This document shows positions 37,171-45,071 of a DNA stretch of 54,725 nt, piece after piece. The DNA comes from Bacillota bacterium. Lineage in GTDB: Bacteria; Bacillota; Bacilli; Alicyclobacillales; SLC66. Position numbers and translations under genes: made by a program. Where the stretch lies: assembly GCA_021846145.1 (NCBI GenBank), contig JAJZCJ010000001.1, positions 1 through 54,725 of the forward strand, written 5' to 3'. A model generated the notes under the pieces. It saw only the letters and a list, made by a program, of their open reading frames with translations, was not told the origin of the DNA and did no database searches. The first letter of the stretch is position 1. Every line of letters starts with the position of its first letter.

Positions 37171-37322
37171 ACATTATAGATTGTATAGCTTCTTTTTATT
37201 TTCGGGATAGGCAGACAGCCAAGACTGCAAAATCTACTTTTAAGATTTTTGGATGGAAGTTGAAACTTTGTCCCTCTCTGAATCGTCTAATGGGTATGAA
37301 AAAACTTTAGGAGGCTTTCCCT

Positions 37323-38120
37323 TTGAAATTCAGCATTTTATCGGCCAGCATCGTTCTTTCTGGCCTGCTTTTCATCACTGGGTTAGCAGCAAGTCCAGCG
37401 ACTTACGCGGCAAGTGTCCCTACTACTCAAAAGGCTGTTAAGCAGAAAACTAGTTACCCTCCAATGAATCTTGTCTTGCAAACGGAGAAGAGGATAAGAG
37501 GTACCGCTTATGATGCCATTCGAGTGTATGGCCAACCCTTCTCACCAGGTGCGCTCTATTATAAAAAGTTGCTCGTGAGCATTACGAACGACCACACAGG
37601 AACCGTCACATTCATTCCTCTCAGTGAGGGTGGCTATAAACCTACGATTTCCTATCCGCACTTGATAAATGCATCAACGCCCGATATTTTTATAGATTCC
37701 CCTACAGGCGGGAATGGAATTTTATCGACTGATTACCTGTTTACCGATCAAAAAGGGGAGTTCGTTGGTATTTCAATGCCTTCCACTCCCGTGATCCACG
37801 CCAAATTGTTAAACCAATACCGCATACAATTTCAGATTCCCTCCCTGAAAAAAACGGTGGTATTAAGTATTCTCGATAAAAGAGGCGCTTATGATCAAGC
37901 CGGCGTTTACCATCACGGGCAGTTGGTCAAACCCTTCAGCCCGATGATCATCCCTATCGGGTACTTTCGACCCGTCATTCAGAAAAACGGCACAACACTG
38001 TTGCAAGGTATACAGGAAATTAGCGGTCTCTACCATGCCGATGGGATCGCCAACGTACTTTGGAACTGGAAATGGACTGCTCAAGGTTGGACACTGGTTA
38101 GCGCTGTAATACAAAAATAA
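37323..38120 (+). CDS. Secreted protein of unknown function
   Basis: A 265-residue protein starting at TTG 37323, with AGGAGGC 7 bases upstream. A signal peptide of about 29 residues ends in TYAAS. The mature part alternates short strands (LYYKKLLVSITNDHTG, then GTVTFIPLSEGG) and looks like an all-beta extracellular domain, with no cysteine and no catalytic motif that I recognise. It is not attached to the sugar operon by spacing (152 bases) and has no obvious partner. An exported calcium- or sugar-binding role is conceivable but unsupported. Confidence 0.7.
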   Translation: MKFSILSASIVLSGLLFITGLAASPATYAASVPTTQKAVKQKTSYPPMNLVLQTEKRIRGTAYDAIRVYGQPFSPGALYYKKLLVSITNDHTGTVTFIPLSEGGYKPTISYPHLINASTPDIFIDSPTGGNGILSTDYLFTDQKGEFVGISMPSTPVIHAKLLNQYRIQFQIPSLKKTVVLSILDKRGAYDQAGVYHHGQLVKPFSPMIIPIGYFRPVIQKNGTTLLQGIQEISGLYHADGIANVLWNWKWTAQGWTLVSAVIQK

Positions 38121-38151
38121 TGGCTATCCAGATGCAGGGACTCTACAATTC

Positions 38152-38232
38152 CATGGCACACTCTATCGGCTTGCGTTGGAAAAGGCACCAGTCGGTTCAC
38201 GGCTATACGGGCGTGCCGAAGAAACTGTATGA
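38152..38232 (+). pseudogene. Short relic of an SDR gene related to the one at 2840
   Basis: The forward frame reads LYRLALEKAPVGSRLYGRAEE before a TGA. The intact SDR gene at 2840-3685 reads LYRLALEKAPAGTMLYGRAD at the equivalent place. The match covers about 20 residues and stops on both sides. It is a fragment of a paralogous or transferred gene and not a coding gene. Confidence 0.65.
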
Positions 38233-38637
38233 AACGTTGGATACTTCTCCGCCTGCCTCGTTATAATTTGACCGGGGATCTAGGGTGGATGTGATTCGAG
38301 GAAAATCGAAATTATTAAATTATTATGAACGCCGCCTTTCGACAAATTTCGCCATGAAATTATGTTATCTATGAAATAAGCACTAAAATATATATTTTTA
38401 CCTTTTTCGATCATATCTCTACGAAAAAGGGACTTCTTCTATGTATCGCTGGTAAACCGGATTGGGAGGATGGAAATTGAATTTTGTGGCGTGTACATAA
38501 TATTACATCATCCTATGAATTGTTTATTGATTATGGACAAAAATTAAAATTAGATGTGAAACGAATATACAGGTATACGTATGAAAATGTTTTTACGAGC
38601 CGAAATATAAGGTTCCCCATGGATAGGAGATGTATTA
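38233..38637. other. AT-rich non-coding stretch before the oxoamine synthase gene
   Basis: About 400 bases, clearly AT-rich from 38330 onward, without a credible reading frame. It contains A/T-rich blocks that could serve as a promoter or as a foreign-DNA junction, but I see no clear -35/-10 pair or hairpin. Confidence 0.4.
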
Positions 38638-39933
38638 ATGAATTCTGATTTTATTTCCATTGGAGAAGTTCTTACATATTTAAAAGAAGTCAATGGTCTG
38701 GAGGATAGGACCCAGATTGTTCAGGATTTTATTGATAAAGAGAATGAGAGTACTGGTAACGCATATGACCGGTACCTGGAAAATGGGTCAGCAACTTTCG
38801 CGAATGTTGTGACAGAGTATTCTGGTGTTAAAAAAGCGTGTATTTTATGGAATGTTAACCATTATCTCAGTTTAAACAGAAATTCTAACGTGATTGAAAA
38901 AGCTTGTCACGCAATACGTCAATTTGGAACCGGTTGTGGTACTTCTGCGTCTTCATGCGGAATGACTTCCTTGCATAAAGAGATAGAAAAAAAAGTAGCT
39001 GAGCTGGTTGGAAAAGAAAAAGTTGTTCTTTTTCCGACAGGATTTACTGCAAACCTTGGCTCTATTTCCTTTCTGGTTGGTAGCAAGGATTTGATTATTT
39101 TTGATCGCGAATGTCATTCATCAATCATTAATGGGATCAGGTTGTCAAAGGCAAAAAAATGGATTTCATTTAAGCATAATAACGTTGCCGATCTCGAAAT
39201 AAAATTGCAGAGGTTTAAAGACTTATATGAAAACATCTTTGTGATCGTTGAATCAGCCTATTCAATGAGCGGCGATCTATCCCCGTTGAAAGAAATCACC
39301 AGTTTGAAAAGTACCTACAATTTTTATTTGTACGTTGACGAGGCTCATACTTTTGGAATATACGGTGAAAAAGGACAGGGTTATTGTTATGATCAAGGTG
39401 TTAGTGATCAGGTTGATTTCATTATTTCTACTTTATCTAAAGCAACAGCTTCTATTGGAGGTTTCTTTGCAGCTGATCAGAAATACTGTTCATTGTTGAG
39501 GTTTTCAGATCCTTATCTTTTTCAAGCATGTTTAACACCAGCTGATGCCGCCGTCATTCTTGCTTCTCTTGAGGAAATAGAAAATAACCCTTTGTTAATT
39601 AAAGAACTCCATGCTAAAAATAATTATATGCGAGATTTATTAATATCAAAAGGATTTAATCTTGGAAATAGTAAAAGTCCGATCATTCCGATTTTTATTG
39701 AAGATCACAGTAAATTAAGAATGGTTGTAAATGAACTTTATATCAAAGGTATTTATTCTACTCCAATTGTTTTTCCAGCAGTGAAAATGAATGAAGGCAG
39801 GATAAGATTTATAATCAATTATGCCCATACCAAAGAGCAGATTGATTATACCGTTCAAATGCTAGAGGATATCTGCAGTAAACACCAGATAATCAGGAAT
39901 AATGCAAATGAATTGTTGGCGAATAATATATAA
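38638..39933 (+). CDS. Orphan alpha-oxoamine synthase (KBL/AONS/CqsA-like)
   Basis: A 431-residue PLP enzyme. It has the FGTGCGTSASSCGMTSLHKE loop, the cofactor-stacking DRECHSSIINGIRLSKA region, the DEAHTFGIYGEKGQG aspartate-histidine motif and the PLP lysine in TLSKATASIGGFF. Enzymes of this fold condense an acyl-CoA or acyl-ACP with an amino acid (biotin precursor, aminoketobutyrate, sphingoid base, CAI-1-type signals). An extra N-terminal segment of about 75 residues and the lack of bio, tdh or acp neighbours argue against biotin or threonine roles. AGGAGA lies before the ATG. The gene is notably AT-rich compared with its neighbours, suggesting transfer. The product is unknown. Confidence 0.82.
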   Translation: MNSDFISIGEVLTYLKEVNGLEDRTQIVQDFIDKENESTGNAYDRYLENGSATFANVVTEYSGVKKACILWNVNHYLSLNRNSNVIEKACHAIRQFGTGCGTSASSCGMTSLHKEIEKKVAELVGKEKVVLFPTGFTANLGSISFLVGSKDLIIFDRECHSSIINGIRLSKAKKWISFKHNNVADLEIKLQRFKDLYENIFVIVESAYSMSGDLSPLKEITSLKSTYNFYLYVDEAHTFGIYGEKGQGYCYDQGVSDQVDFIISTLSKATASIGGFFAADQKYCSLLRFSDPYLFQACLTPADAAVILASLEEIENNPLLIKELHAKNNYMRDLLISKGFNLGNSKSPIIPIFIEDHSKLRMVVNELYIKGIYSTPIVFPAVKMNEGRIRFIINYAHTKEQIDYTVQMLEDICSKHQIIRNNANELLANNI

Positions 39934-40054
39934 AAAAGTTATAAACATGAAAGTTATGCGGGAAACCCGAAAGTATGTCTATTGGGGGATATGTTGTAGT
40001 TGCGGTTGGTAATAGAAGTAGTGACACCCTGTCGCGATGGAGGTCATGAATTCA

Positions 40055-41143
40055 GTGGTTGCGGATGATTTTACTCAACGAAAGCAAACGGAGGAACAAT
40101 TACTTGAAGGCGAATCGAAATACCGTTTAATCGCCGATCACATGTCAGATTTAATCTGTGTTTTAGACGTTAGCGGAGTAATCCTTTATGCGTCACCGTC
40201 GCATCAAACTGTTTTAGGGTTCTCTCCCACAGTATATGAAGGCGTATCTACATTTAATTTTATCCATATTGAAGATCTACCTAAAGTACAACAAAAATTT
40301 GTAAAAATACTTGAAACAAAAGTTTCGTGGCAAGCGGAATTTCGCTACCTTCATGTTGACGGCGGTTGGATCTTTATTGAGTCAAATGGGAAGCCCGTAC
40401 TTGATGCTGATGGCAATGTCGAAAAGGTGGTCGTGGTTTCACGTGATATTACCGAGCGAAAGCAAGCGGAGGAACAATTGTTACGGTCAGAAAAGCTTGC
40501 CGTTGTTGGCCAAATGGCGGCAGGTGTGGCTCATGAAATCCGCAATCCTCTGACATCGCTTAAAGGATTTTTGCAACTACTGGCACTAAATGATGACAAT
40601 GCTAATTATTGCGCGATTATGTTGTCAGAAGTGAACCGGATTAATAGAATAATCTCAGAGTTTTTAATGATTGCAAAACCGCAAGCTCAAATCCTGAAAC
40701 CGACCAGTATTCAGGACAGATTGCATGATGTGTTTGAGGTTTTTGATACAAACGCCATCATGAATAATGTTCAGATCACATTCGAGCATGATGAAAACAT
40801 CCCGCTTGTAACAGTGGATGAGAATCAACTTAAGCAGGTTTTTATTAATATTCTTAAGAATGCTATTGATGCGATGCCTAATGGCGGAGAGATTTCTGTC
40901 GAAGAACGATTGTGCAATGAGAACAAGATCATGATTCGAGTGATTGACCGTGGTTGTGGTATTTCTAAAGAACGGCTTTCTAAGATAGGAGAACCCTTCT
41001 ACACAACTAAGGAAAATGGAACAGGTCTAGGATTGATGGTGAGCAAAAGGATTATCGAGATGCACAACGGCCAATTCATGATCATGAGCGAAGAGGGGGT
41101 TGGAACCATCGTTGAAATTGTACTGCCGATTCAACAGGGATAG
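40055..41143 (+). CDS. Soluble PAS histidine kinase, apparently cut at the N-terminus
   Basis: A 362-residue kinase without membrane segments. One PAS domain (about 20-130) leads through DITERKQAEEQL into a HisKA box (GVAHEIRNPLTSLKGFLQLL) of the type found in sporulation and related orphan kinases, then an ATPase domain with NILKNAIDAMPNGG, DRGCGIS and GTGLGLMVS. The protein starts with a DFTQRKQTEEQL linker, which normally follows a PAS domain, so an upstream PAS domain seems lost. GTG 40055 has GGAGGT 10 bases upstream; ATG 40037 and ATG 40046 are alternatives. No response regulator is adjacent. It lies 121 bases after the oxoamine synthase. Confidence 0.82.
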   Translation: MVADDFTQRKQTEEQLLEGESKYRLIADHMSDLICVLDVSGVILYASPSHQTVLGFSPTVYEGVSTFNFIHIEDLPKVQQKFVKILETKVSWQAEFRYLHVDGGWIFIESNGKPVLDADGNVEKVVVVSRDITERKQAEEQLLRSEKLAVVGQMAAGVAHEIRNPLTSLKGFLQLLALNDDNANYCAIMLSEVNRINRIISEFLMIAKPQAQILKPTSIQDRLHDVFEVFDTNAIMNNVQITFEHDENIPLVTVDENQLKQVFINILKNAIDAMPNGGEISVEERLCNENKIMIRVIDRGCGISKERLSKIGEPFYTTKENGTGLGLMVSKRIIEMHNGQFMIMSEEGVGTIVEIVLPIQQG

Positions 41144-41274
41144 GAATTAGGGGTAAGAGGATTGGACACCCTGCGGGCGGATGGGAACAGAACAGAAACC
41201 AAGAGCTAAGGGTAGTACTGGTGAGATCCCACTTCGTGACGACATGGTCTATCTCTATAGAACCTGCTGAATGA

Positions 41275-41545
41275 GTGGTCATTGGTTCTACGGCATATGC
41301 GTTGTTGAACGGCAATCTACTGAAATCAAAAGATGGCGGGAATACATGGAAACAGGTGTTGGTATCAGGACAAGTGGAGGAAGCAGTCGCCACAGCCGCT
41401 AACCATTTATGGTGGTGACAAGCAATGCGCCAATCCGAAAAACAGGCATGACACAGGGGAACGTCATCCTTTATCGCTCCAGTGATGGCGGTCAACGCTT
41501 CAAGCAGGTGCTGCAAACGACACCGATGCTTCTTTGGGAAGCAAA
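41275..41545 (+). pseudogene. Broken BNR/Asp-box beta-propeller gene fragment
   Basis: Two frames show Asp-box repeats: GSTAYALLNGNLLKSKDGGN continuing to TWKQVL, and after a frameshift near 41405, VILYRSSDGGQRFKQVLQTT. The S-x-DGG-x-x-(W/F) pattern marks sialidase or photosystem-stability type propeller blades. Start, signal peptide and most blades are missing. The 120 bases before it hold nothing that I recognise. Confidence 0.6.
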
Positions 41546-41647
41546 ACTTGCATTTGACGTTCTCCCTAGTTCTTGGTATGATCGCAGTAGGAACAAACGT
41601 TCTGTTATTGCGAAGCGTAAATTTAATCGAATATGGAGGGATAAAGT

Positions 41648-42151
41648 ATGTACATAACAATCGCTGACTTTGTTAAAGAATGGAATCGGGAAATAATGCT
41701 GACTCAAAAAGTTCTGAATGGCTTGACAGATGATGCATTAAACCAGCAAGTTTATCCCGGAGGTCGTACTTTAGGGAGAATTGTATGGCACTTTACAACC
41801 AGCATCCCAGAATATTTAGCCCATTTTGGTTTAGAGATGGATAAGGTTAAAAATGCAGAAAATGTTCCAAATTCAATCAAAGAAATTTCTGAAACTTTTG
41901 AAAAGGTAAGTGCTCAAGCAGCTGAAGTTATTGAAAAGCAGTGGACAGATGAGTCTCTAAGCCAACTTCAGAATGCATTTGGAAGAGAAGAATCAAATGC
42001 TACGATTCTAATGGGTTTGATTAAGCACATTGCTCATCATCGTGGACAGGCAACCATTCTTATTCGCCAAGCAGGATTAAAACCTTTTGGTGTTTATGGA
42101 CCGCCGAAAGAAGATTGGATTAATTTAGGTGTAGAAAATCCACCGCTTTAA
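41648..42151 (+). CDS. DinB-superfamily protein
   Basis: A 167-residue four-helix-bundle protein with the DinB metal-ligand pattern: a histidine in IVWHFTTSIPEYL, and the pair in HIAHHRGQATILIRQ near the C-terminus. Length fits the family, which includes thiol-dependent S-transferases of the bacillithiol or mycothiol type. An ATGGAGGG box precedes ATG 41648. It ends with EDWINLG and a terminator hairpin. It is a separate gene from the broken DinB fragment at 6394, which belongs to a different subgroup. Its substrate is unknown. Confidence 0.85.
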   Translation: MYITIADFVKEWNREIMLTQKVLNGLTDDALNQQVYPGGRTLGRIVWHFTTSIPEYLAHFGLEMDKVKNAENVPNSIKEISETFEKVSAQAAEVIEKQWTDESLSQLQNAFGREESNATILMGLIKHIAHHRGQATILIRQAGLKPFGVYGPPKEDWINLGVENPPL

Positions 42152-42159
42152 ACGATCAG

Positions 42160-42192
42160 AAATGGCACACAAATCGGTGTGCCATTTCATTT
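42160..42192 (+). terminator. Terminator of the DinB gene
   Basis: AAATGGCACAC (42160-42170) and GTGTGCCATTT (42177-42187) form a perfect 11-bp stem with a 6-base loop, followed by a short T-rich tail. Confidence 0.8.
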
Positions 42193-42425
42193 TAGAACGG
42201 GATGTCAACGCCCCGTCACACAACGTATCAGTTTTATCTCGTATAGCGGTATCATTCCGATGCTGCTACCGTGGTTAGTCTCATAAGTGCTGATAAATTG
42301 TTTGAGGTGCCATTCAAGCAAAAAGATTAGCTGAATACTGCTCCTTGCATGTTGTACGAAAGTCAAATAAGATTGTGAAAATTAAGATAGATCGACTTTA
42401 ATTGTAGTGTGGGAGGGAGAACCGC

Positions 42426-42533
42426 ATGCCGAAAGAAACAGCGACCTATTGGAATGCGTTAAGTTCAGAGAATCGGGATCGTTGGACGCCTGTCAAAGGA
42501 ATTGAACAAATGGTTGAAGAGTCGAAGGTATGA
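42426..42533 (+). CDS. 35-residue ORF coupled to the enoyl-CoA hydratase gene
   Basis: ATG 42426 follows a strong GGGAGGGAG box and the 36-codon frame ends with a TGA that overlaps the ATG of the next gene (ATGA). The peptide begins MPKETATYWNALSSENRDRW and has no signal or membrane segment. It may be a true leader or small protein, or the N-terminal stub of a larger protein lost by deletion. No family is recognised. The strong binding site and coupling suggest that it is translated and drives translation of the hydratase. Confidence 0.45.
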   Translation: MPKETATYWNALSSENRDRWTPVKGIEQMVEESKV

Positions 42534-43267
42534 ACTATGAGACAATTCAAACTACGGTAACATCAGATAGAATTGGTATCATCACACTTTTTCGGCCAAC
42601 TAAGCGTAATGCAATCTCGATCCAAATGCGAGAAGAAATTTCTCGTTGTTTAACTAATTGGATAAATATGGATGATGTGGCCGGTGTAATTTTTACTGGT
42701 TCTGAAGGTACATTTAGCGCCGGATTTGATCTGAATGAATTTTCTTACCCTGAAAAACACGAACAAATCTTGCGTTCTTCATCCATCTACCACAGAAATG
42801 TATGGCATTTTCCAAAACCCACACTCGCTGCTATTAACGGTGCTGCGCTGGGCGGCGGATTCGATCTGGCTGTCTTTTGTGACCTTCGAATTTGTGATAA
42901 CACCGCTATCTTTGGTCACCCTGAAGTCAAATTTGGAGCACCGCCTATTTTTTCACCTCTCAAACGGATTGTCGGTGACGGAATAGCCCGTGACCTTTGC
43001 TTGACAGGACGCCGAATTGACGCCACTGAGGCATTTCGATTTGGAATTGTTTCAGAACTGACTACCCCTAATACTTTATCACATCGAGCAACAGAGATTA
43101 TGGGCGCGATTTTAGAAGCACCCGTTACAACATTGCAGTTCACAAAGAATTACCTTGTGAACTCTGGACAAGTGTTTGATGAATGGTTTGTAATTGAACA
43201 TGATCAAGCTTTTCGCGAAGTATTGCTTAAGAGGGCGAGAGAAGGTTTGTTTAAAAAATCATCCTAA
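42530..43267 (+). CDS. Enoyl-CoA hydratase/isomerase family protein
   Basis: A 245-residue crotonase-fold protein. The oxyanion-hole segments are FSAGFDLNEF and INGAALGGGFDLAVFCD, and the following helix carries HPEVKFGAPP, where a glutamate sits at a position used for catalysis in many members. The second usual glutamate is not clear, so hydratase and isomerase activities cannot be told apart. It has no ribosome binding site of its own beyond the GAAG before the ATG and is coupled to the small ORF. A NIPSNAP gene follows 110 bases later, as in clusters for degradation of acyl or aromatic acids. Confidence 0.85.
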   Translation: MNYETIQTTVTSDRIGIITLFRPTKRNAISIQMREEISRCLTNWINMDDVAGVIFTGSEGTFSAGFDLNEFSYPEKHEQILRSSSIYHRNVWHFPKPTLAAINGAALGGGFDLAVFCDLRICDNTAIFGHPEVKFGAPPIFSPLKRIVGDGIARDLCLTGRRIDATEAFRFGIVSELTTPNTLSHRATEIMGAILEAPVTTLQFTKNYLVNSGQVFDEWFVIEHDQAFREVLLKRAREGLFKKSS

Positions 43268-43377
43268 TATACCTTATTTTTACTACATCAGGATTGATGA
43301 TTACGGAACTATGAGGCAGGAACATGCGACAAAATGATAAATTTACCACGTCACATAGATGAAAAGGAGGAATTTTG

Positions 43378-43692
43378 ATGGTGTACGAAATGAGAACATA
43401 TACAGTGAAATGTGGAAAACTAAGTGACTATATAAAGCACTTTGAGGCGGTAGGGTTACCAATCATTTCAAAATATTCAAAGCTAATCGGTTACTGGTAC
43501 ACAGATATTGGTGAATTGAATCAGGTTGTGCATATATGGGAGTATAAAGACCTAAACATCAGGGCGGAACGGAGAAATGCCCTATACAATGATCCCGATT
43601 GGGTGGACAAGTTTATTCCCATTGCATTGCCAATGTTAGTCAAACAAGAGTCAAGGATTATGTACGCAACTATTTTTTCTCCAATCAAATGA
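43378..43692 (+). CDS. NIPSNAP-family protein
   Basis: A 104-residue single-domain ferredoxin-like protein. It begins VYEMRTYTVKCGK and contains the typical WEYKDLNIRAERRNALYNDP stretch and a closing SRIMYATIFSP, all NIPSNAP features. AAAGGAGG lies 7 bases before ATG 43378. Bacterial NIPSNAP proteins often accompany catabolic oxygenases or hydratases, but their biochemical role is unclear. The TGA stop overlaps a further short ORF (ATGA). Confidence 0.85.
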   Translation: MVYEMRTYTVKCGKLSDYIKHFEAVGLPIISKYSKLIGYWYTDIGELNQVVHIWEYKDLNIRAERRNALYNDPDWVDKFIPIALPMLVKQESRIMYATIFSPIK

Positions 43693-43874
43693 GAATAAGT
43701 CGTATGTACGTCGTGTTGGAGTTATTCGCAGAGGCGCACCCGACCATAATGGTGAATGACTGTGGTGTATCGCCAACAGACTTGTTAACAATGGCCGTAC
43801 AACGTTTTGTGAATAATTTGGATATAGCACTTCACGAAGCATTTGGAATCGCAATCAAAGAGTTCATTTCTTAA
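43689..43874 (+). CDS. Possible 61-residue protein coupled to the NIPSNAP gene
   Basis: ATG 43689 overlaps the NIPSNAP stop codon, and the frame continues to 43874. The product has two amphipathic helices (TDLLTMAVQRFVNNLDIALH, and EAFGIAIKEFI) but no known motif. It could be a small partner or a remnant. The only support is the ATGA coupling and an uninterrupted frame, so confidence is low. Confidence 0.35.
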   Translation: MRISRMYVVLELFAEAHPTIMVNDCGVSPTDLLTMAVQRFVNNLDIALHEAFGIAIKEFIS

Positions 43875-43947
43875 ACGGGGCAGAAAAGCTACAGATCGTG
43901 GTAGTGTTGAACCCGTAGCTTCCTAATGGTGGGAGAAGGATATTTGA

Positions 43948-44307
43948 ATGAATCATCAGCAATTAATTGAACTTGGTTTGAGCTACAACGGAACGAGTCT
44001 TCGCTATCCCTTTGATCCTGGCTTACCAGTGCTTTTTGTTCGGGATAAAATGTTTGCATTGTTGGGCAAACATCAAGGAGAGGAAAGTGTAAACTTAAAG
44101 ACATCTCCTGACGAAGCGTGGATGCAACGCGAAACCTACCCTAGAGTTGTGCTTCCTGGCTATCATATGAATAAACTTCACTGGAATACCATCATATTAA
44201 ACGGGGTTGTGCCCGATGAAATCATCATTGAGATGTTCCGTGAATCGTACCTACGTGTTGTTGCGAATTTGAAAAAAACGGACAGGAACTTACTCTTAAT
44301 AAACTAA
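43948..44307 (+). CDS. MmcQ/YjbR-family protein
   Basis: A 119-residue protein of the YjbR fold: it starts with a helix and a substrate-like loop (LRYPFDPGLPVLFVRDKMFA), then SVNLKTSPDEA, and the conserved tail with a PGYHMNKLHWNTI turn and an IIEMFRESYLRVVANL helix. The family is named from a DNA-binding-like CyaY fold, but most members have no proven function. GGGAGAAGGA precedes the ATG. It stands 73 bases after the short ORF and 42 before the acetyltransferase relic. Confidence 0.82.
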   Translation: MNHQQLIELGLSYNGTSLRYPFDPGLPVLFVRDKMFALLGKHQGEESVNLKTSPDEAWMQRETYPRVVLPGYHMNKLHWNTIILNGVVPDEIIIEMFRESYLRVVANLKKTDRNLLLIN

Positions 44308-44349
44308 ATAGGCAGCATTATGTAAGTTGATCCTTATTGAGGTGATACG

Positions 44350-44790
44350 TTGAGACTGAATTCGGAACGTATTTATATTCGTGGATTGGAAATAAACGAT
44401 CTTCATTCCTTATTGGATTTACGAATGCGAAATCGCGAATTTGTCCAATCTTTTGAACCCGTTACTCCCGATTCACATTACACGTTAGGTGGACAAAAAG
44501 AAATTCTGGAAAAGGTAAAGCAGAACTGGGGAAATGATTCTGGATACGGATTTGGCATTTTCCTCAACCTTAATGATCAACTTATTGGACGAGTCAATTT
44601 AAGCAATGTCGTTCGTGGAGCGTGGCAAAGCTGTACGATGGGTTATTTCTTGGATGAGAAACAAGGATCAGTTAGAGTTCTTGAAAAAGTGGGATTTCGG
44701 TATGATGGCTACTCTGAATACTACTTAAACATCAATGGTGTATGGGAGGAGCATAATCTCTACAGTATTACACAAGAACGTTGGGCTTGA
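44350..44790 (+). CDS. RimJ-type GNAT acetyltransferase with an internal deletion
   Basis: A 146-residue frame from TTG 44350 (GAGGTGAT upstream). The N-terminal part (SERIYIRGLEINDLHSLLDL, GYGFGIFLNLNDQLIGRVNL) and the C-terminal part (SVRVLEKVGFRYDGYSEYYL) are standard for ribosomal-protein-type N-acetyltransferases. Between GYFLDEKQ and GSVRVLEK the usual stretch of roughly 35-40 residues with the acetyl-CoA pyrophosphate loop (Q/R-x-x-G-x-G/A) and the following helix is missing, in frame. The enzyme therefore should not bind acetyl-CoA normally. It is probably an inactive relic that still has an open frame. Confidence 0.65.
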   Translation: MRLNSERIYIRGLEINDLHSLLDLRMRNREFVQSFEPVTPDSHYTLGGQKEILEKVKQNWGNDSGYGFGIFLNLNDQLIGRVNLSNVVRGAWQSCTMGYFLDEKQGSVRVLEKVGFRYDGYSEYYLNINGVWEEHNLYSITQERWA

Positions 44791-44891
44791 GCAGGTCCAG
44801 GGTGTGAAGCTCATATTACATTTACCTAGTATTTGGACGTGCTGGAACCAACTAAAACGGACTAAACAGCAGAGAAAATCTTGATAGAGAA

Positions 44892-44988
44892 TGGCGGGAG
44901 CGTGTGAGAATCGAACTCACCTCCGACAACCCGTGCCGGACACTCGGTTTTGAAGACCGGGAAGGACACCAGTACCCCATCCGCTCCC
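44892..44988 (-). tRNA. selC: tRNA-Sec (UCA anticodon)
   Basis: The minus strand folds into a 97-nt tRNA with encoded CCA. The acceptor strands GGGAGCG and CGCTCCC pair, the anticodon arm is CGGT-CTTCAAA-ACCG with UCA at positions 34-36, the T arm is GTGAG-TTCGATT-CTCAC, and a long variable arm (TCCGGCA/TGTCGGA around CGGGT) is the mark of selenocysteine tRNAs. UCA reads UGA. This implies that SelA, SelB and SelD and at least one selenoprotein exist elsewhere in the genome. Confidence 0.95.
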
Positions 44989-45071
44989 ATGACAATTGTG
45001 GTAAAGTCGTTAAGACACTAGTATACATACTTAAATTGTCGATTTCAACGTCCTGACTTCACGCCTCAACT

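Noticed and set aside
41331..41345. Possible attachment-site copy of the selC 3' end
   Set aside because: Only about nine bases (ATGGCGGGA) match, which is expected by chance.
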